Positions 1-9,849 of a stretch of DNA of 64,000 nt are shown piece after piece (the first letter of the stretch is position 1; each line of letters opens with the position of its first letter). Source of the DNA: Robbsia andropogonis. Its GTDB lineage: Bacteria > Pseudomonadota > Gammaproteobacteria > Burkholderiales > Burkholderiaceae. The notes below the pieces were generated by a model. The model ran no database searches, had not been told where the DNA came from, and worked only from the letters and a program-made list of their open reading frames with translations. Location: assembly GCF_000970345.1 (NCBI RefSeq), contig NZ_LAQU01000006.1, forward strand, positions 124,001 through 188,000. The letters run 5' to 3'. Both the position numbers and the translations under genes were made by a program.

Positions 1-201
1 CGCGTTGATACGTGCAATCCAAAGCGCACGGAACACGCGCTTCTTATTACGACGATCGCGGTACGCGTACTGGCCGGCACGCATGACGGCCTGCTTAGCG
101 ATACGGTAGACGTTATTGCGACGGCCGCGGTAACCCTTGGCCTTGACAATGATCTTCTTGTGACGGGCCCGCGCTGTGACCCCGCGTTTTACTCTAGGCA
201 T
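1..201 (-). CDS. rplT: 50S ribosomal protein L20 (3' part outside window)
   Basis: L20 binds 23S rRNA and is needed for early assembly of the large ribosomal subunit. The 67 visible residues begin [16 protein letters not shown] and continue through a very basic stretch with the family pattern GYRGRRNN; the full protein is normally about 118 residues, so the C-terminal half lies left of the window. The start is the ATG at 199-201. It follows rpmI by 21 bases and is the last visible gene of the thrS-infC-rpmI-rplT operon. In other bacteria L20 represses this operon by binding its mRNA; I see no clear leader structure for that here. Confidence 0.97.
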   Translation of the reverse strand, partial: MPRVKRGVTARARHKKIIVKAKGYRGRRNNVYRIAKQAVMRAGQYAYRDRRNKKRVFRALWIARINA

Positions 202-222
202 GGAATGCTCCTATTTGCAGGG

Positions 223-420
223 TTAAGCGTACGGCATCATCGCGCGCACGGACGCAACGTCCGATGCGTGGACACCTTCCGTACCACGAAGATGACGCTT
301 GTTCTTCGTCGTCTTCTTGGTCAGGATGTGGCGCTTGAAGGCTTGACCGCGCTTGACGGTACCGCCCGGACGCACGACAAAGCGCTTGGAGGCGCTTTTC
401 TTCGTCTTCATCTTCGGCAT
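223..420 (-). CDS. rpmI: 50S ribosomal protein L35
   Basis: L35 is a small basic protein of the large ribosomal subunit. The 65 residues start [14 protein letters not shown] and end in a typical basic tail, matching the usual family length of 64-66. It sits between infC (267 bases upstream) and rplT (21 bases downstream), the standard order. The gap to infC is longer than in many relatives and contains no convincing gene. Confidence 0.97.
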   Translation of the reverse strand: MPKMKTKKSASKRFVVRPGGTVKRGQAFKRHILTKKTTKNKRHLRGTEGVHASDVASVRAMMPYA

Positions 421-687
421 GAGAACCTACTCCAACTCTTTGGCATGACACCAGGTGTCCGGCTTCCGCCGTCCTTGCTTGACCCGACATCACTTGTTTT
501 CGCGACATGGGACGGCAACACCGTGTCCATACCGCCCCCAATGACACACTGCATCATCGGAGCCCTGCACGCCGCTTGCACGCCAACGTTACGGCATCAC
601 CGCCATGGGTCCAAAACCCCCATCGCCTAGGTACCGCTCCGTCCGTTCAACCGCGTCCAACCAGCGCCTTACTGCTCTTAACCACGG

Positions 688-1209
688 TTACTTCTTCCGC
701 CTCGGACCGATCACCATGACCATCTGACGCCCTTCCATCTTCGGCATCTGTTCGACCTGACCCACTTCATCCAGGTCCGTGCGCAAACGCTCGAGCATTC
801 GCATGCCAATTTCCTGGTGGGCCATCTCGCGACCGCGGAACCGCAGCGTGATCTTCGCCTTATCGCCTTCGTCGAGGAACCGCGTCAGATTGCGCAACTT
901 GACGTTGTAGTCGCCATCATCCGTACCCGGACGAAACTTGACTTCCTTGACTTCGACGATCTTTTGCTTGAGCTTGGCCTCGTGCGCCTTTTTCGACTCC
1001 TGGTATTTGAACTTACCGTAGTCCATCAGGCGGCACACGGGCGGCGCGGCGTTCGGTGCGATTTCCACCAAGTCGACATCGGCCTCGCTGGCCAGTCGGA
1101 TGGCTTCAGCCAACTTCACAATGCCCAGCGGCTCGTTTTCGACGCCGTTCAAACGCACTTCAGGTGCGAAGATTTCACCGTTCAGACGATGAGACTTTTC
1201 CGTAGCGAT
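688..1209 (-). CDS. infC: Translation initiation factor IF-3, AUC start codon
   Basis: IF-3 binds the 30S subunit, blocks premature joining with 50S and checks the start codon-anticodon match. The protein is 173 residues. The N-domain contains RLNGEI and the linker; the C-domain contains [11 protein letters not shown] and ends GPRRKK. No ATG fits: reading back from the first in-frame GTG (1158) the frame stays homologous through [12 protein letters not shown] to an ATC codon at 1207-1209, preceded by GGGGAAAC. Unusual start codons (AUU, AUC) are a known feature of infC and let IF-3 repress its own translation. It lies 49 bases after thrS, in the same operon. Beginning at the GTG would remove 17 conserved residues. 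Confidence 0.93.
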   Translation of the reverse strand: MATEKSHRLNGEIFAPEVRLNGVENEPLGIVKLAEAIRLASEADVDLVEIAPNAAPPVCRLMDYGKFKYQESKKAHEAKLKQKIVEVKEVKFRPGTDDGDYNVKLRNLTRFLDEGDKAKITLRFRGREMAHQEIGMRMLERLRTDLDEVGQVEQMPKMEGRQMVMVIGPRRKK

Positions 1210-1258
1210 GTTAGGTTTCCCCTATGATCGTTGATATTCGATGCGGCCGTACGCAGGC

Positions 1259-3166
1259 TTATTGGTAGGTCCGGATTTCTTCCAGAAGCCGAGCCGAGAA
1301 CGTGTCCAGAGCCATGGTGCCCAGGTCCACATTGCCTCGCGCACGCACCGCGACGGTGTGCGATTCGCGCTCCTTTCCGCCCACAACGAGCAGATAAGGA
1401 ATCTTTTGCATAGTATGCTCGCGTATTTTATAGCTTATCTTTTCATTTCGCAAATCAACCTCTGCCCTAACCCCTTGTTTTTGCAACGTTTGGGCAACAG
1501 ATTGCGCGTAATCGGCCTGATCACCGGTAATATTCATCACTACCACTTGCACCGGCGAGAGCCAGGAAGGCATGGCGCCGGCATGGTTTTCGATCAACAT
1601 GCCCAGGAATCGCTCGAACGAACCGATGATCGCACGGTGCAACATGACGGGTCGCTTGCGCGCATTGTCCTCGGCGACGTATTCCGCGCCGAGACGCTCC
1701 GGCAGCACGAAATCGAGCTGCAGCGTACCGCATTGCCATGACCGTCCGATCGCATCCTTGATGTGATACTCGATCTTCGGGCCATAGAAGGCACCTTCGC
1801 CCGGCAATTCCTCCCAGGAGAGATCACACTTGCGCAGTGCCTCGCGCAGCCCCTCCTCGGCACGGTCCCACTGGGCGTCGTCACCGGCACGTTTTTCCGG
1901 CCGCAGGGACAACTTCACCGCCACCTCGTGAAAGCCGAAGTCCTTGTAGATCCGCATCGTCAATTCATTGAAGGCGATCGCCTCCGAATTGATCTGGTCT
2001 TCGGTACAGAAGATATGCGCGTCGTCCTGGACGAAACCACGCACCCGCATCAGTCCATGCAATGACCCGGATGGCTCATTACGATGACAGGAGCCGAACT
2101 CGGCGAAACGCAACGGCAAGTCGCGATACGACCGCAATCCGTGATTGAAGACCTGGACGTGACCCGGGCAATTCATCGGCTTGACCGCGTACTCGCGTTT
2201 TTCCGATTCCGTGACGAACATGTTCTCACGGTAGTTGTCCCAGTGACCCGAGCGCTCCCATAGTGATTTATCCATCACCATCGGCGTCTTGATCTCGCTG
2301 TACCCGGACGCATTCAAGCGCTGCCGCATGTATTGCTCGACCGCCTGCCATAGGGCCCAGCCCTTCGGATGCCAGAACACCATGCCCGGCGCTTCTTCCT
2401 GCAGATGGAACAGGTCGAGCTGCTTGCCGAGCTTGCGGTGGTCACGCTTTTCCGCTTCCTCGAGCATCGTCAGATACGCGTCCTGGTCTTCCTTCCTGGT
2501 CCAGGCCGTGCCATAGATCCGCTGCAATTGCTCATTGTTCGCGTCGCCGCGCCAATACGCGCCGGCCACCTTCATCAGCTTGAATACCTTCAGCTTGCCG
2601 GTGCTAGGCACGTGCGGACCGCGACACAGATCGGTGAAGCCACCATGCGAGTACAGCTTGATGTCTTCGTCGCCCGGAATCGCGGCGATCAGTTCAGCCT
2701 TGTATTTCTCGCCGATGCCAGCGAAATAGGCAACAGCCTCATCGCGCGAGACGACACGACGCGACACCGGTTCGTCACGCTTGGCGATTTCCTGCATGCG
2801 CTTCTCGATGCGCTCCAAGTCTTCCGGCGTGAACGGCCGCGAATAGGCAAAGTCATAGTAGAAGCCATTGTCGATGACCGGGCCAATGGTGACCTGCGCC
2901 TCAGGATACAGCTCCTTGACAGCATAGGCGAGCAAATGCGCGGTCGAATGACGCACGATATCGAGGCCTTCCGGGTCCTTGTCGGTGATGATCGACAGCG
3001 CCACATCGCGATCGATCAGCGCCGAGGTATCTACCTCCCGACCATCGATCTTTCCGCCCAATGCCGCTTTTGCCAGCCCCGGACCGATCGACGCGGCGAC
3101 TTCCGCCACGGTCACCGGGCGCTCGTATTGGCGCACGGAACCATCAGGCAAGCGTACCGAAATCAT
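1259..3166 (-). CDS. thrS: Threonine-tRNA ligase
   Basis: It charges tRNA-Thr with threonine in the cytoplasm and edits mischarged serine. The 635 residues match the family length. Order of domains: TGS domain (about 1-62, [10 protein letters not shown]), editing domain with the HSTAHLL motif, class II catalytic core with [21 protein letters not shown] and the metal-binding Cys/His residues, then an anticodon-binding domain near the end (about 530-630). The start chosen is the ATG at 3164-3166, 14 bases after GGGAGAG; the frame stays open upstream to 3280, but that part has no homology. It is the first gene of the operon leading to infC, rpmI and rplT. Confidence 0.97.
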   Translation of the reverse strand: MISVRLPDGSVRQYERPVTVAEVAASIGPGLAKAALGGKIDGREVDTSALIDRDVALSIITDKDPEGLDIVRHSTAHLLAYAVKELYPEAQVTIGPVIDNGFYYDFAYSRPFTPEDLERIEKRMQEIAKRDEPVSRRVVSRDEAVAYFAGIGEKYKAELIAAIPGDEDIKLYSHGGFTDLCRGPHVPSTGKLKVFKLMKVAGAYWRGDANNEQLQRIYGTAWTRKEDQDAYLTMLEEAEKRDHRKLGKQLDLFHLQEEAPGMVFWHPKGWALWQAVEQYMRQRLNASGYSEIKTPMVMDKSLWERSGHWDNYRENMFVTESEKREYAVKPMNCPGHVQVFNHGLRSYRDLPLRFAEFGSCHRNEPSGSLHGLMRVRGFVQDDAHIFCTEDQINSEAIAFNELTMRIYKDFGFHEVAVKLSLRPEKRAGDDAQWDRAEEGLREALRKCDLSWEELPGEGAFYGPKIEYHIKDAIGRSWQCGTLQLDFVLPERLGAEYVAEDNARKRPVMLHRAIIGSFERFLGMLIENHAGAMPSWLSPVQVVVMNITGDQADYAQSVAQTLQKQGVRAEVDLRNEKISYKIREHTMQKIPYLLVVGGKERESHTVAVRARGNVDLGTMALDTFSARLLEEIRTYQ

Positions 3167-3294
3167 GCTGCTCTCCCACCCCGCCTTTTGGCGCGGATCA
3201 ATTGAATCCCACTGTGCAACAACGCGCCTTCCCGCGAGGCACCCAGACGGTACCCGCCACGCCATCGACAAGCGGGCCACACAAAAACACGGAT

Positions 3295-3325
3295 AAAAAA
3301 AATGCGGCCCACCAGGGGCCGCATT
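3295..3325 (-). terminator. Intrinsic terminator of tRNA-Val(GAC)
   Basis: On the minus strand a perfect 10-bp stem (AATGCGGCCC with its complement, 5-base loop) is followed by eight T. It lies 170 bases downstream of tRNA-Val and upstream of thrS on the same strand, so it separates the tRNA transcript from the thrS operon. Confidence 0.85.
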
Positions 3326-3493
3326 TCATTTTCGCGATATCGATAAACGAACTGAACCGGTCCCTATCAGGATTCCTGAGTCGTACCGGTCAGCGTTCGC
3401 AGGAACATCGTATTTCCTCGTCACGTTCGTCTATCGGGCACCGCTTCCGAATTGTACTTTCAACCCGGATATGCCTACTGACTGCAAATTCGT

Positions 3494-3570
3494 TGGTAGG
3501 CTCGATTGGATTCGAACCAACGACCCCCACCATGTCAAGGTGGTGCTCTAACCAACTGAGCTACGAGCCT
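3494..3570 (-). tRNA. tRNA-Val (anticodon GAC)
   Basis: A 77-nt cloverleaf on the minus strand. The acceptor stem AGGCTCG pairs perfectly with CGAGCCT, the anticodon loop is TTGACAT with anticodon GAC, the T loop is TTCGAAT, the discriminator base is A, and CCA is encoded. Confidence 0.96.
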
Positions 3571-3581
3571 AAAGAAGCAAG

Positions 3582-3609
3582 ATTATAGAGCATCTACCGA
3601 AAGTTGCAA
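3582..3609 (-). promoter_or_regulatory. Sigma-70 promoter of tRNA-Val(GAC)
   Basis: Minus strand: -35 TTGCAA (3604-3609), 16-base spacer, -10 TATAAT (3582-3587), 11 bases before the mature tRNA 5' end. The box sequences and spacer length are the same as those in front of tRNA-Val(CAC) at 60829-60856. Confidence 0.85.
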
Positions 3610-3665
3610 GCGCTATTTAACACATACCACCGCACTTCCCTCACCTGCCCCACCGCGCCTTCGCT

Positions 3666-5963
3666 TCACAACCGACGCGAGGCCCGAATCATACCCGAAA
3701 TCTCGGATAAAACAAGTAGTGCCCGACGACATTGCTCGGCGCTGCGCACCTCCACTGTGAAATGCATATAGGCATGGTGGCGTTTCGATACCGTCTTGAC
3801 ACCCACGACGTTGATCTTCTCGCGTGCGAAGATATCAGAGATGTCGCGCAGCAGGCCTTGCCGATCCGTCGCCTCGATCATCAAGTCAACGGGATACACG
3901 GTATCGCCGCGACCACCGATCGCTTCGTCGGACCACGCCGTCTCAAGCACGCGCTCCGGCGCTTCTGCGGCCATCCGCGCAAACGTCGGACAGTCGGCAC
4001 GATGAATCGACACCCCTTTGCCTCTCGTGACAAATCCGGCAATGGCATCCGGTGGCGCCGGGCGGCAGCAGCGCGCGAGCTGCGTCATCAGTGCACCCAC
4101 GCCCACAACCAATACGCCGCTGGATGCCCCACTGGCAACACTGCGCCCGCTGCTCGACTTGGCGACGATCTCCGGCTGTTCTTCCACCACCGGCGGCCCG
4201 TCGTGCAATGCCTGTTCGACCTGCCGCAGGCTGAACTCCTCTTTCCCGACGACGACAAACAAGGCATCCGGGTTCTTGAAACCCAGCTTATTGGCCAGGT
4301 CATCCAGGTTGACAGACGTCTTCCCTTCCCGCTGAAGCGTCTTTTCGACCATCGCCCGACCCGTGGCGATGCTTTCCTGCAAATCGAGCGCGTTAAACCA
4401 GTTCCGCACCTTCTGCCGCGCACGCGGGCTATGCAGATACCCCAGGTTTGCATTCAGCCAGTCACGCGATGGGCCGCCTTGCTTGACCGCGATGATCTCA
4501 ACCGTCTGGCCATTGCGCAACGGGGTATTCAACGGCACCATCGCACCGTCGACACGAGCGCCCCGGCAGCGGTGACCCAGGTCGGAATGCAGATGATAAG
4601 CAAAATCAACCGCCGTGGCGCCCTGCGGCAACGCAATCACGCGTGCCTGCGGCGTCAATACGTAAATGTGATCGTCGACCGGCGTCTGCTTGATCTGTTC
4701 CCACGCCTGCAACGCACTTTCCGGACGATCCAACCGGGGGGCGTTGCCGTCGGTGCCGTCGTCGACGCCTTCGCCACGCTCGCCGGCGATATCGTCCTTC
4801 CATGCCAGCAATTGCCGCAGCCAGGCAATCTTCTCGTCGTAGCGTTCGTCGGCGGCGAACTGTCCCGCATAACCGCGTGGCCCGGCCTCCTTATAGCGCC
4901 AGTGCGCGGCAACCCCATATTCAGCGAACTCGTGCATTTCACGGGTACGGATCTGCACCTCGAACGCCCGACCATCGTCACCGATGACAACCGTGTGCAG
5001 CGACTTATAGCCATTCGGCTTGGGGCGGGAAATATAATCGTCGAACTCCTTCGGGATCGGTTGCCACATGTTGTGGACAATTCCCAGCACCGAGTAGCAA
5101 TCCTTGACGTCGCGCACGATGACGCGAAACGCGCGAACATCGTACAGCTCGGAGAAATCGAGGTCCTTGCCGCGCATCTTGCGCCAGATACTGTAGATAT
5201 GCTTTGGCCGGCCGCTGACCTCGGCGACAATATCCGCCTCGGAAAGCGCTTCGCGTAGTTGCGCGATTGCGGCGCTGACATAGGCTTCGCGCTCGACCCG
5301 CTTTTCATCGAGCAGACGCGCAATCCGCTTGTAGGTGTCCGGGTCTTCGAAGCGGAACGCCAGGTCCTCCAATTCCCACTTGACCTGCCAGATACCCAGG
5401 CGATTCGCCAACGGCGCGTAGATTTCCAGAGTCTCGCGTGCGAGGTCCGGCGCAGGCGCGCTTTTCGTCGCCGCGTGATGGCGCAGCGTCTGCAGACGCG
5501 ATGCAAAGCGAATCAGCACGACCCGGATGTCCTGCGCGAATGCCAACAGCAGTTTGCGCAACGATTCCACATGCAGGCGGCGCGCCGCCTCGGCATCGCG
5601 GTCCAGACCCTTGCTGCCGCGCTCCGCGGCCCGCACGCCGACGACGCCGAGCTGGGACAGCTTGCGCACGTCGGCAATCAGATGCAGCACTTCCGCCGCC
5701 AACGCGTCGCCGAGCAACGCCGTGATATCGTCGGTCCGGTCGGCGATCGGATACAGGATGGCGGCCAGCAGCGAAGGCAAATCCGCATCGAGCGAAGCGA
5801 GAATCCTGGCGGTCCCGGCCCCGTGATCGACCAGGGACTCGCCGGATTTCATCGTCATCTCCGACGCGACTTCCCGCACGCGCGCGCGCGCCGCGTCCAA
5901 TAAGGGCGAGGCGTCAGGAGACCCGGCGGGCTCCGGGAGGGATGCGTCGTTTGCTGTTTCCAT
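3666..5963 (-). CDS. relA: RelA-type (p)ppGpp synthetase, hydrolase domain degenerate
   Basis: It makes the alarmone (p)ppGpp from ATP and GTP/GDP on stalled ribosomes during amino-acid starvation. At 765 residues it has an N-terminal HD-type region (about 60-200) in which the metal-binding His-Asp signature is replaced by YPIADR, so hydrolysis is probably lost. The synthetase domain follows (about 250-400: RAFRVIV, KPNGYKSLHT) with the acidic EFDD motif found in monofunctional RelA rather than the RxKD of bifunctional enzymes. A TGS domain (about 450-510) and a C-terminal ACT domain complete it. The start is the ATG at 5961-5963; the ribosome site is weak and the frame stays open upstream. 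It follows ridA by 40 bases and is probably cotranscribed with it. Confidence 0.94.
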   Translation of the reverse strand: METANDASLPEPAGSPDASPLLDAARARVREVASEMTMKSGESLVDHGAGTARILASLDADLPSLLAAILYPIADRTDDITALLGDALAAEVLHLIADVRKLSQLGVVGVRAAERGSKGLDRDAEAARRLHVESLRKLLLAFAQDIRVVLIRFASRLQTLRHHAATKSAPAPDLARETLEIYAPLANRLGIWQVKWELEDLAFRFEDPDTYKRIARLLDEKRVEREAYVSAAIAQLREALSEADIVAEVSGRPKHIYSIWRKMRGKDLDFSELYDVRAFRVIVRDVKDCYSVLGIVHNMWQPIPKEFDDYISRPKPNGYKSLHTVVIGDDGRAFEVQIRTREMHEFAEYGVAAHWRYKEAGPRGYAGQFAADERYDEKIAWLRQLLAWKDDIAGERGEGVDDGTDGNAPRLDRPESALQAWEQIKQTPVDDHIYVLTPQARVIALPQGATAVDFAYHLHSDLGHRCRGARVDGAMVPLNTPLRNGQTVEIIAVKQGGPSRDWLNANLGYLHSPRARQKVRNWFNALDLQESIATGRAMVEKTLQREGKTSVNLDDLANKLGFKNPDALFVVVGKEEFSLRQVEQALHDGPPVVEEQPEIVAKSSSGRSVASGASSGVLVVGVGALMTQLARCCRPAPPDAIAGFVTRGKGVSIHRADCPTFARMAAEAPERVLETAWSDEAIGGRGDTVYPVDLMIEATDRQGLLRDISDIFAREKINVVGVKTVSKRHHAYMHFTVEVRSAEQCRRALLVLSEISGMIRASRRL

Positions 5964-6003
5964 GAAATTCGTCAAGACCGATGCGCCGCCGTACTGTCCG
6001 CGA

Positions 6004-6357
6004 TCAATCCTTTTGCGCGGCAACCACGACCACTTCCACGAGGCAAGCCGGATTCGCCAGCTTGGCTTCCACCGTCGCACGCGGTGGGGTATGGCCGGCG
6101 GCCACCCAGGCGTCCCAGGCCCGGTTCATTTCAGCGAAGTCGCGCATGTCGGCAATATAGATCTGCACTGAAAGCAGATGTTCCTTGTCGCTGTTCGCCT
6201 CACCCAGCAAGCGATCGATATGACCCAGGACTTCGACAGTCTGTGCGTAGGCATCACCCGTCGTGTCCTCGGCAATCTGTCCAGCCAGATATACGGTACG
6301 GTTGAAAATCGCGGTCTCCGAGAGACGCGCGCCAACGTGGTGACGAACGATCGGCAT
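6004..6357 (-). CDS. RidA family reactive-intermediate deaminase
   Basis: RidA-type proteins form trimers that hydrolyse reactive enamine/imine intermediates released by PLP enzymes, protecting those enzymes from damage. The 117 residues show the family fold pattern: YLAGQIAED near the start, a central amphipathic helix, and TPPRATVEAKL, where the Arg is the likely substrate-carboxylate ligand. The C-terminal VVVVAAQKD strand is typical. The gene lies directly upstream of relA, a common pairing in Burkholderiales. Which Rid subfamily it belongs to cannot be settled by eye. Confidence 0.9.
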   Translation of the reverse strand: MPIVRHHVGARLSETAIFNRTVYLAGQIAEDTTGDAYAQTVEVLGHIDRLLGEANSDKEHLLSVQIYIADMRDFAEMNRAWDAWVAAGHTPPRATVEAKLANPACLVEVVVVAAQKD

Positions 6358-6516
6358 GCAATATATCCATTAAAAAGTGAGGGCGGACACGATTATCCCG
6401 AAGTGCCGACGCGTTTGCCCGCGCCAATGCCAAGCAACACGCCTTGCACATTTCTGGTGCAAGCATGCATGATACCCGCTCAGTGGATATTTTAAGCGAG
6501 GTGACGCCCCTTCCGT

Positions 6517-7440
6517 TTACGACGCGTGCAAAAACTGCGTAACGAGCACGGTCTGTGCCGGATCGACGAAGGTGGGCGCGTGTCCGACGCCCGGGACGGT
6601 TGCGCTCGAAAACCGCGCGCCGCACGCCAGCATCCGCTCTAATGTCTGCGCCGAAAATAAGTCCGAATCGCCGCCACGCACGATCAGTGTGGGGCAGCGT
6701 ATCGATTCGAAGGCATGCCACATGCCTGCCTCGGCGGCATCCAGAGCGGCCGCGTCGAGCGAGGCGGCCATCCGGAACGCCTCGGCGATACCGGGATCCG
6801 CACGCAAAGCGTAGCCGACGACGGCACCGCCGTCATCGTAGACGCGCTTGAGCATTGGTGCATTCAGGGCGCGCCATTGCTCGGGCGTATGGGCGCCAAA
6901 GCCCGCGCTGTGCGCAGTGATGTAGTCGACACCCTCCTGCGCACTTTTGAACATCGGCGCCACAGTCCCGCCCCGTGCAGCCACTTCATCCAGATAAGCA
7001 CGCAGCCGAATCAGCGATGACGGCTCCAGATGTGGCCCGACATCGTTGATAACCATCCGTTGGATCGGCGTGATCGGCATTGCCGCCAGCAGCATGCCTA
7101 TCAAACCACCCATCGACGTTCCCAGGTAATCGATCCGGGTCAAATGCAATTGTGCGAACAACGCCAACATATCGCCGACGTACTGCGGGAGAACATAGCC
7201 GGCGGGATCGCTTAACCAGTCCGATTTACCCCGCCCGACGACATCCGGACAGATGACACGATGTGTCTGCGCCAGGCGCGCGGCCAGCACGTCGAAATCC
7301 CGCCCCGTCCGACTCAGGCCGTGAACGCAAAGCAGCACACGCGGGTTGTGGGGATCGCCCCATTCCACATAGGCCATCCTGTGCGGCCCCCTCGTACCGG
7401 CGCAGAGAATCGTGCCCGTGCGTGGCGTCGCCGCGCTCAT
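6517..7440 (-). CDS. Alpha/beta-hydrolase fold protein
   Basis: This is a 307-residue serine hydrolase of unknown substrate. Visible elements are the oxyanion segment [11 protein letters not shown], the nucleophile elbow GTSMGG (Ser about 110), a late Asp in RGGDSDLF, and the catalytic His in GVGHAPTF. A lid region (about 150-220) lies between. There is no signal peptide, so it is cytoplasmic. Its ATG overlaps the scoB stop by 4 bases (ATGA), so translation is probably coupled to the CoA transferase genes. That suggests a role in short-chain acyl or hydroxyacid metabolism, for example an esterase or polyhydroxybutyrate-oligomer hydrolase; this is inference only. Confidence 0.85.
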   Translation of the reverse strand: MSAATPRTGTILCAGTRGPHRMAYVEWGDPHNPRVLLCVHGLSRTGRDFDVLAARLAQTHRVICPDVVGRGKSDWLSDPAGYVLPQYVGDMLALFAQLHLTRIDYLGTSMGGLIGMLLAAMPITPIQRMVINDVGPHLEPSSLIRLRAYLDEVAARGGTVAPMFKSAQEGVDYITAHSAGFGAHTPEQWRALNAPMLKRVYDDGGAVVGYALRADPGIAEAFRMAASLDAAALDAAEAGMWHAFESIRCPTLIVRGGDSDLFSAQTLERMLACGARFSSATVPGVGHAPTFVDPAQTVLVTQFLHAS

Positions 7441-8117
7441 GCGTCCGCGTCGCGCGGTAACGCTTGCGTGGTGGCGGTCACCGTGTCGTCAAAATGCACC
7501 GGCGCGCCGGTTTTCTCCCGCACCGTCTCGGGCGTGACGTCGGGTGCGAGTTCGATGACGTGCAGACCGTCGTCGGTCACGTCGATGACGCAGAGGTCGG
7601 TAATGATCCGATTCACGACGCCAAGGCCGGTCAGCGGCAATTGGCAAGCGGGCAGGATCTTGTGTTCATCCCCTTTCGCCACATGCTCCATCAGCACCAC
7701 CACTCGCCGTACGCCGGCAACCAGATCCATCGCACCGCCCATCCCCTTGATCATCTTGCCGGGGATCATCCAGTTGGCCAGGTCCCCCTTCTCGCTGACC
7801 TGCATGGCGCCCAGAATCGCCAGATCGACGTGACCGCCGCGAATCATCGCAAACGAATCCGCCGACGAAAAAAACGACGAGCCGGGCAGCGTCGTAACCG
7901 TCTGCTTACCGGCATTGATCAGGTCCGCGTCGATCTGGTCCTCGGTTGGCGACGGGCCGATACCAAGCAAACCATTCTCGGACTGCAACCATACCTCCAC
8001 GCCCGGCGGCACATAATTCGCCACCAGCGTCGGCAGACCGATACCGAGATTCACATAGAAGCCGTCTTCGAGTTCCTGGGCGGCGCGGGCCGCCATTTGT
8101 TCACGTGTCCAAGGCAT
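7437..8117 (-). CDS. scoB: 3-oxoacid CoA-transferase subunit B
   Basis: The beta subunit of succinyl-CoA:3-ketoacid CoA-transferase carries the catalytic glutamate and moves CoA from succinyl-CoA to acetoacetate, allowing ketone-body and polyhydroxybutyrate breakdown. At 226 residues it shows the family pattern: [14 protein letters not shown], the active-site segment [10 protein letters not shown] with Glu, [18 protein letters not shown], and KGMGGAMDL. The start is the ATG at 8115-8117, preceded by CTGGAG; the upstream open frame lies inside scoA and is ignored. It follows scoA by 19 bases. Confidence 0.95.
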   Translation of the reverse strand: MPWTREQMAARAAQELEDGFYVNLGIGLPTLVANYVPPGVEVWLQSENGLLGIGPSPTEDQIDADLINAGKQTVTTLPGSSFFSSADSFAMIRGGHVDLAILGAMQVSEKGDLANWMIPGKMIKGMGGAMDLVAGVRRVVVLMEHVAKGDEHKILPACQLPLTGLGVVNRIITDLCVIDVTDDGLHVIELAPDVTPETVREKTGAPVHFDDTVTATTQALPRDADA

Positions 8118-8136
8118 GCTCGATTTTCTCCAGGAT

Positions 8137-8847
8137 TCAGGTGGCGCTGGCGGGCGCACGAACGACGCGCTTCTCGATGCGCTTTTCCGGATGCGCATTG
8201 ACGACGATCCGTTGCACAAAGATACCGGGCGTATGAATCGCATCCGGGTCCAATTGCCCGACGTCGACCAGTTCCTCGACCTCCGCGATGGTCACGCGGC
8301 CCGACATTGCACAGAGCGGATTGAAGTTGCGCGCGGTGGCGCGGAAGAGAAGGTTGCCAGCGCGATCGCCTTTCCACGCCTTGACCAGCGCGACGTCCGC
8401 ACGCAGGGACGACTCCAGCACATGATCGATACCGTCGAACGCGCGCACTTCCTTGCCCTCGGCAACCATCGTGCCAACGCCGGTCCGAGTGAAGAACGCC
8501 GGAATGCCGGCGCCACCGGCGCGCAGCTTCTCGGCCAGCGTACCCTGGGGCGTGAACTCCAATTCGAGTTCACCCGCGAGGAACTGCCGTTCGAATTCCT
8601 TGTTCTCGCCCACATAGGACGAGATCATCTTGCGGATCTGCCTGCTTTCCAGCAATAGCCCCAGGCCAAAACCATCGACACCGGCATTATTGCTGATACA
8701 GGTCAAGTCCTTGACGCCACTCTCGCGCAAGGCCGCGATCAGGGCCTCCGGAATACCGCACAAACCGAAACCGCCGACGGCCAGCAACTGTCCGTCCTGC
8801 ACAACGCCGGACAGTGCCGCCGCTGCGCTCGGATACACCTTGTTCAT
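8137..8847 (-). CDS. scoA: 3-oxoacid CoA-transferase subunit A
   Basis: The alpha subunit of the same enzyme as scoB; together they form the heteromeric transferase. At 236 residues it begins [12 protein letters not shown], has the glycine-rich CoA-binding segment [12 protein letters not shown], then [13 protein letters not shown] and the family signature [15 protein letters not shown]. The start is the ATG at 8845-8847, immediately behind the strong ribosome site GGGGGGAGG. The order scoA-scoB-hydrolase with short gaps makes a three-gene operon. Confidence 0.95.
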   Translation of the reverse strand: MNKVYPSAAAALSGVVQDGQLLAVGGFGLCGIPEALIAALRESGVKDLTCISNNAGVDGFGLGLLLESRQIRKMISSYVGENKEFERQFLAGELELEFTPQGTLAEKLRAGGAGIPAFFTRTGVGTMVAEGKEVRAFDGIDHVLESSLRADVALVKAWKGDRAGNLLFRATARNFNPLCAMSGRVTIAEVEELVDVGQLDPDAIHTPGIFVQRIVVNAHPEKRIEKRVVRAPASAT

Positions 8848-9170
8848 CTGCCTCCCCCCACGACTGAAGCGTTCGAGATAGGCCACCACGCCATTCAGAA
8901 TCTTCCCGTCCGCAAGACCGTCACGGCCGGTTCGCCTGTGATGCGGCAACCGAAATGCGCCTCTTCGCCACGCGTTGGCGCGACGAATAAAGCTCGCGTG
9001 CGCCTGTTTGAGTGCGCAAGTGCTATTGTTCGGTGCAGCATAGCAGACCACTGCGCTGCCGGATCATGCGAAAACATGACTTACGGAGCGTTTACAGGAA
9101 AACCCTAATACGAGGCGGGGTAGCGTAGGGCGAGGCAGGCGTGCGGCACATGCTCTCCCCCGCCACGCCC
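8848..9170. other. Intergenic region upstream of scoAB
   Basis: About 320 bases between scoA and the end of the thioesterase gene, both on the minus strand. It should hold the scoAB promoter, but I see no confident -10/-35 pair and no convincing small gene. Confidence 0.4.
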
Positions 9171-9698
9171 TCAGGCTAATGGTGCCGGCAATCGCGCCCG
9201 CAAGGCATCCGGTAACGGAACGGATTGCCCTAATGCGTAGTCTGTCCACACTACGGTGGCTCCGCCGTCCGATACGACAACGTCCGGCTGGTCCTGGCGG
9301 CGCACGTCAAAGCGGGTATTCATGCTGCTGCGGCCAGGCGGCTTCGCGTACAGGGTGCAGATGATATCCGCCGGGTAGATCAACTGCCGGCGATAATTCA
9401 TGAACGCATTGACCACGGCAGGGCCTTGGCCTACAGGCCGCTGCAGGCCGAGCGATTCGAGCCACAGGATGCGCAACTGGTCCATATACACAAAATACAT
9501 GCTGTTGTTCACATGGCCATATGCGTCCATATCGCCCCACCGAATCGTCAGCACCGTCTGGAACACTTGCTGGAATTCGCTATCGAGCGCCGCACCGGAG
9601 TCACCGGCTGAAGGTGCCGCACCCACGGCGGCGAGATCTCGCCCGGTGCTTACCACCTTGGGCATTACCGGCTCGCGCCGCTCGCTTGCATCATCCAT
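9171..9698 (-). CDS. Hotdog-fold acyl-CoA thioesterase
   Basis: A 175-residue protein of the 4-hydroxybenzoyl-CoA thioesterase/YbgC type, which hydrolyses acyl-CoA thioesters. After a poorly conserved 45-residue N-terminus comes the active-site signature RWGDMDAYGHVNN, whose Asp acts in catalysis, followed by the long hotdog helix and the strands ending TDYALGQSVPLP. The start ATG at 9696-9698 has an excellent ribosome site, AAAGGAGAG. The natural acyl substrate cannot be read from the sequence. Confidence 0.9.
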   Translation of the reverse strand: MDDASERREPVMPKVVSTGRDLAAVGAAPSAGDSGAALDSEFQQVFQTVLTIRWGDMDAYGHVNNSMYFVYMDQLRILWLESLGLQRPVGQGPAVVNAFMNYRRQLIYPADIICTLYAKPPGRSSMNTRFDVRRQDQPDVVVSDGGATVVWTDYALGQSVPLPDALRARLPAPLA

Positions 9699-9849
9699 CG
9701 AATTCTCTCCTTTGCGCCATCACCGAAAACGCTAAAATAGCACGCCCGTGCGTCACAAGAGAGGCTTGTCCGTGACCACGGGACAATATCAGAATGATTC
9801 CATTACAAACCGGCCGCGGACATCGCGTTCGTGTGCCCAAAACGGGCTA

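Noticed and set aside
3732..5258. A 508-codon open frame on the plus strand, antisense to relA
   Set aside because: High-GC coding DNA often leaves the opposite strand open. It has no ribosome site or family resemblance, and relA on the other strand is well supported.
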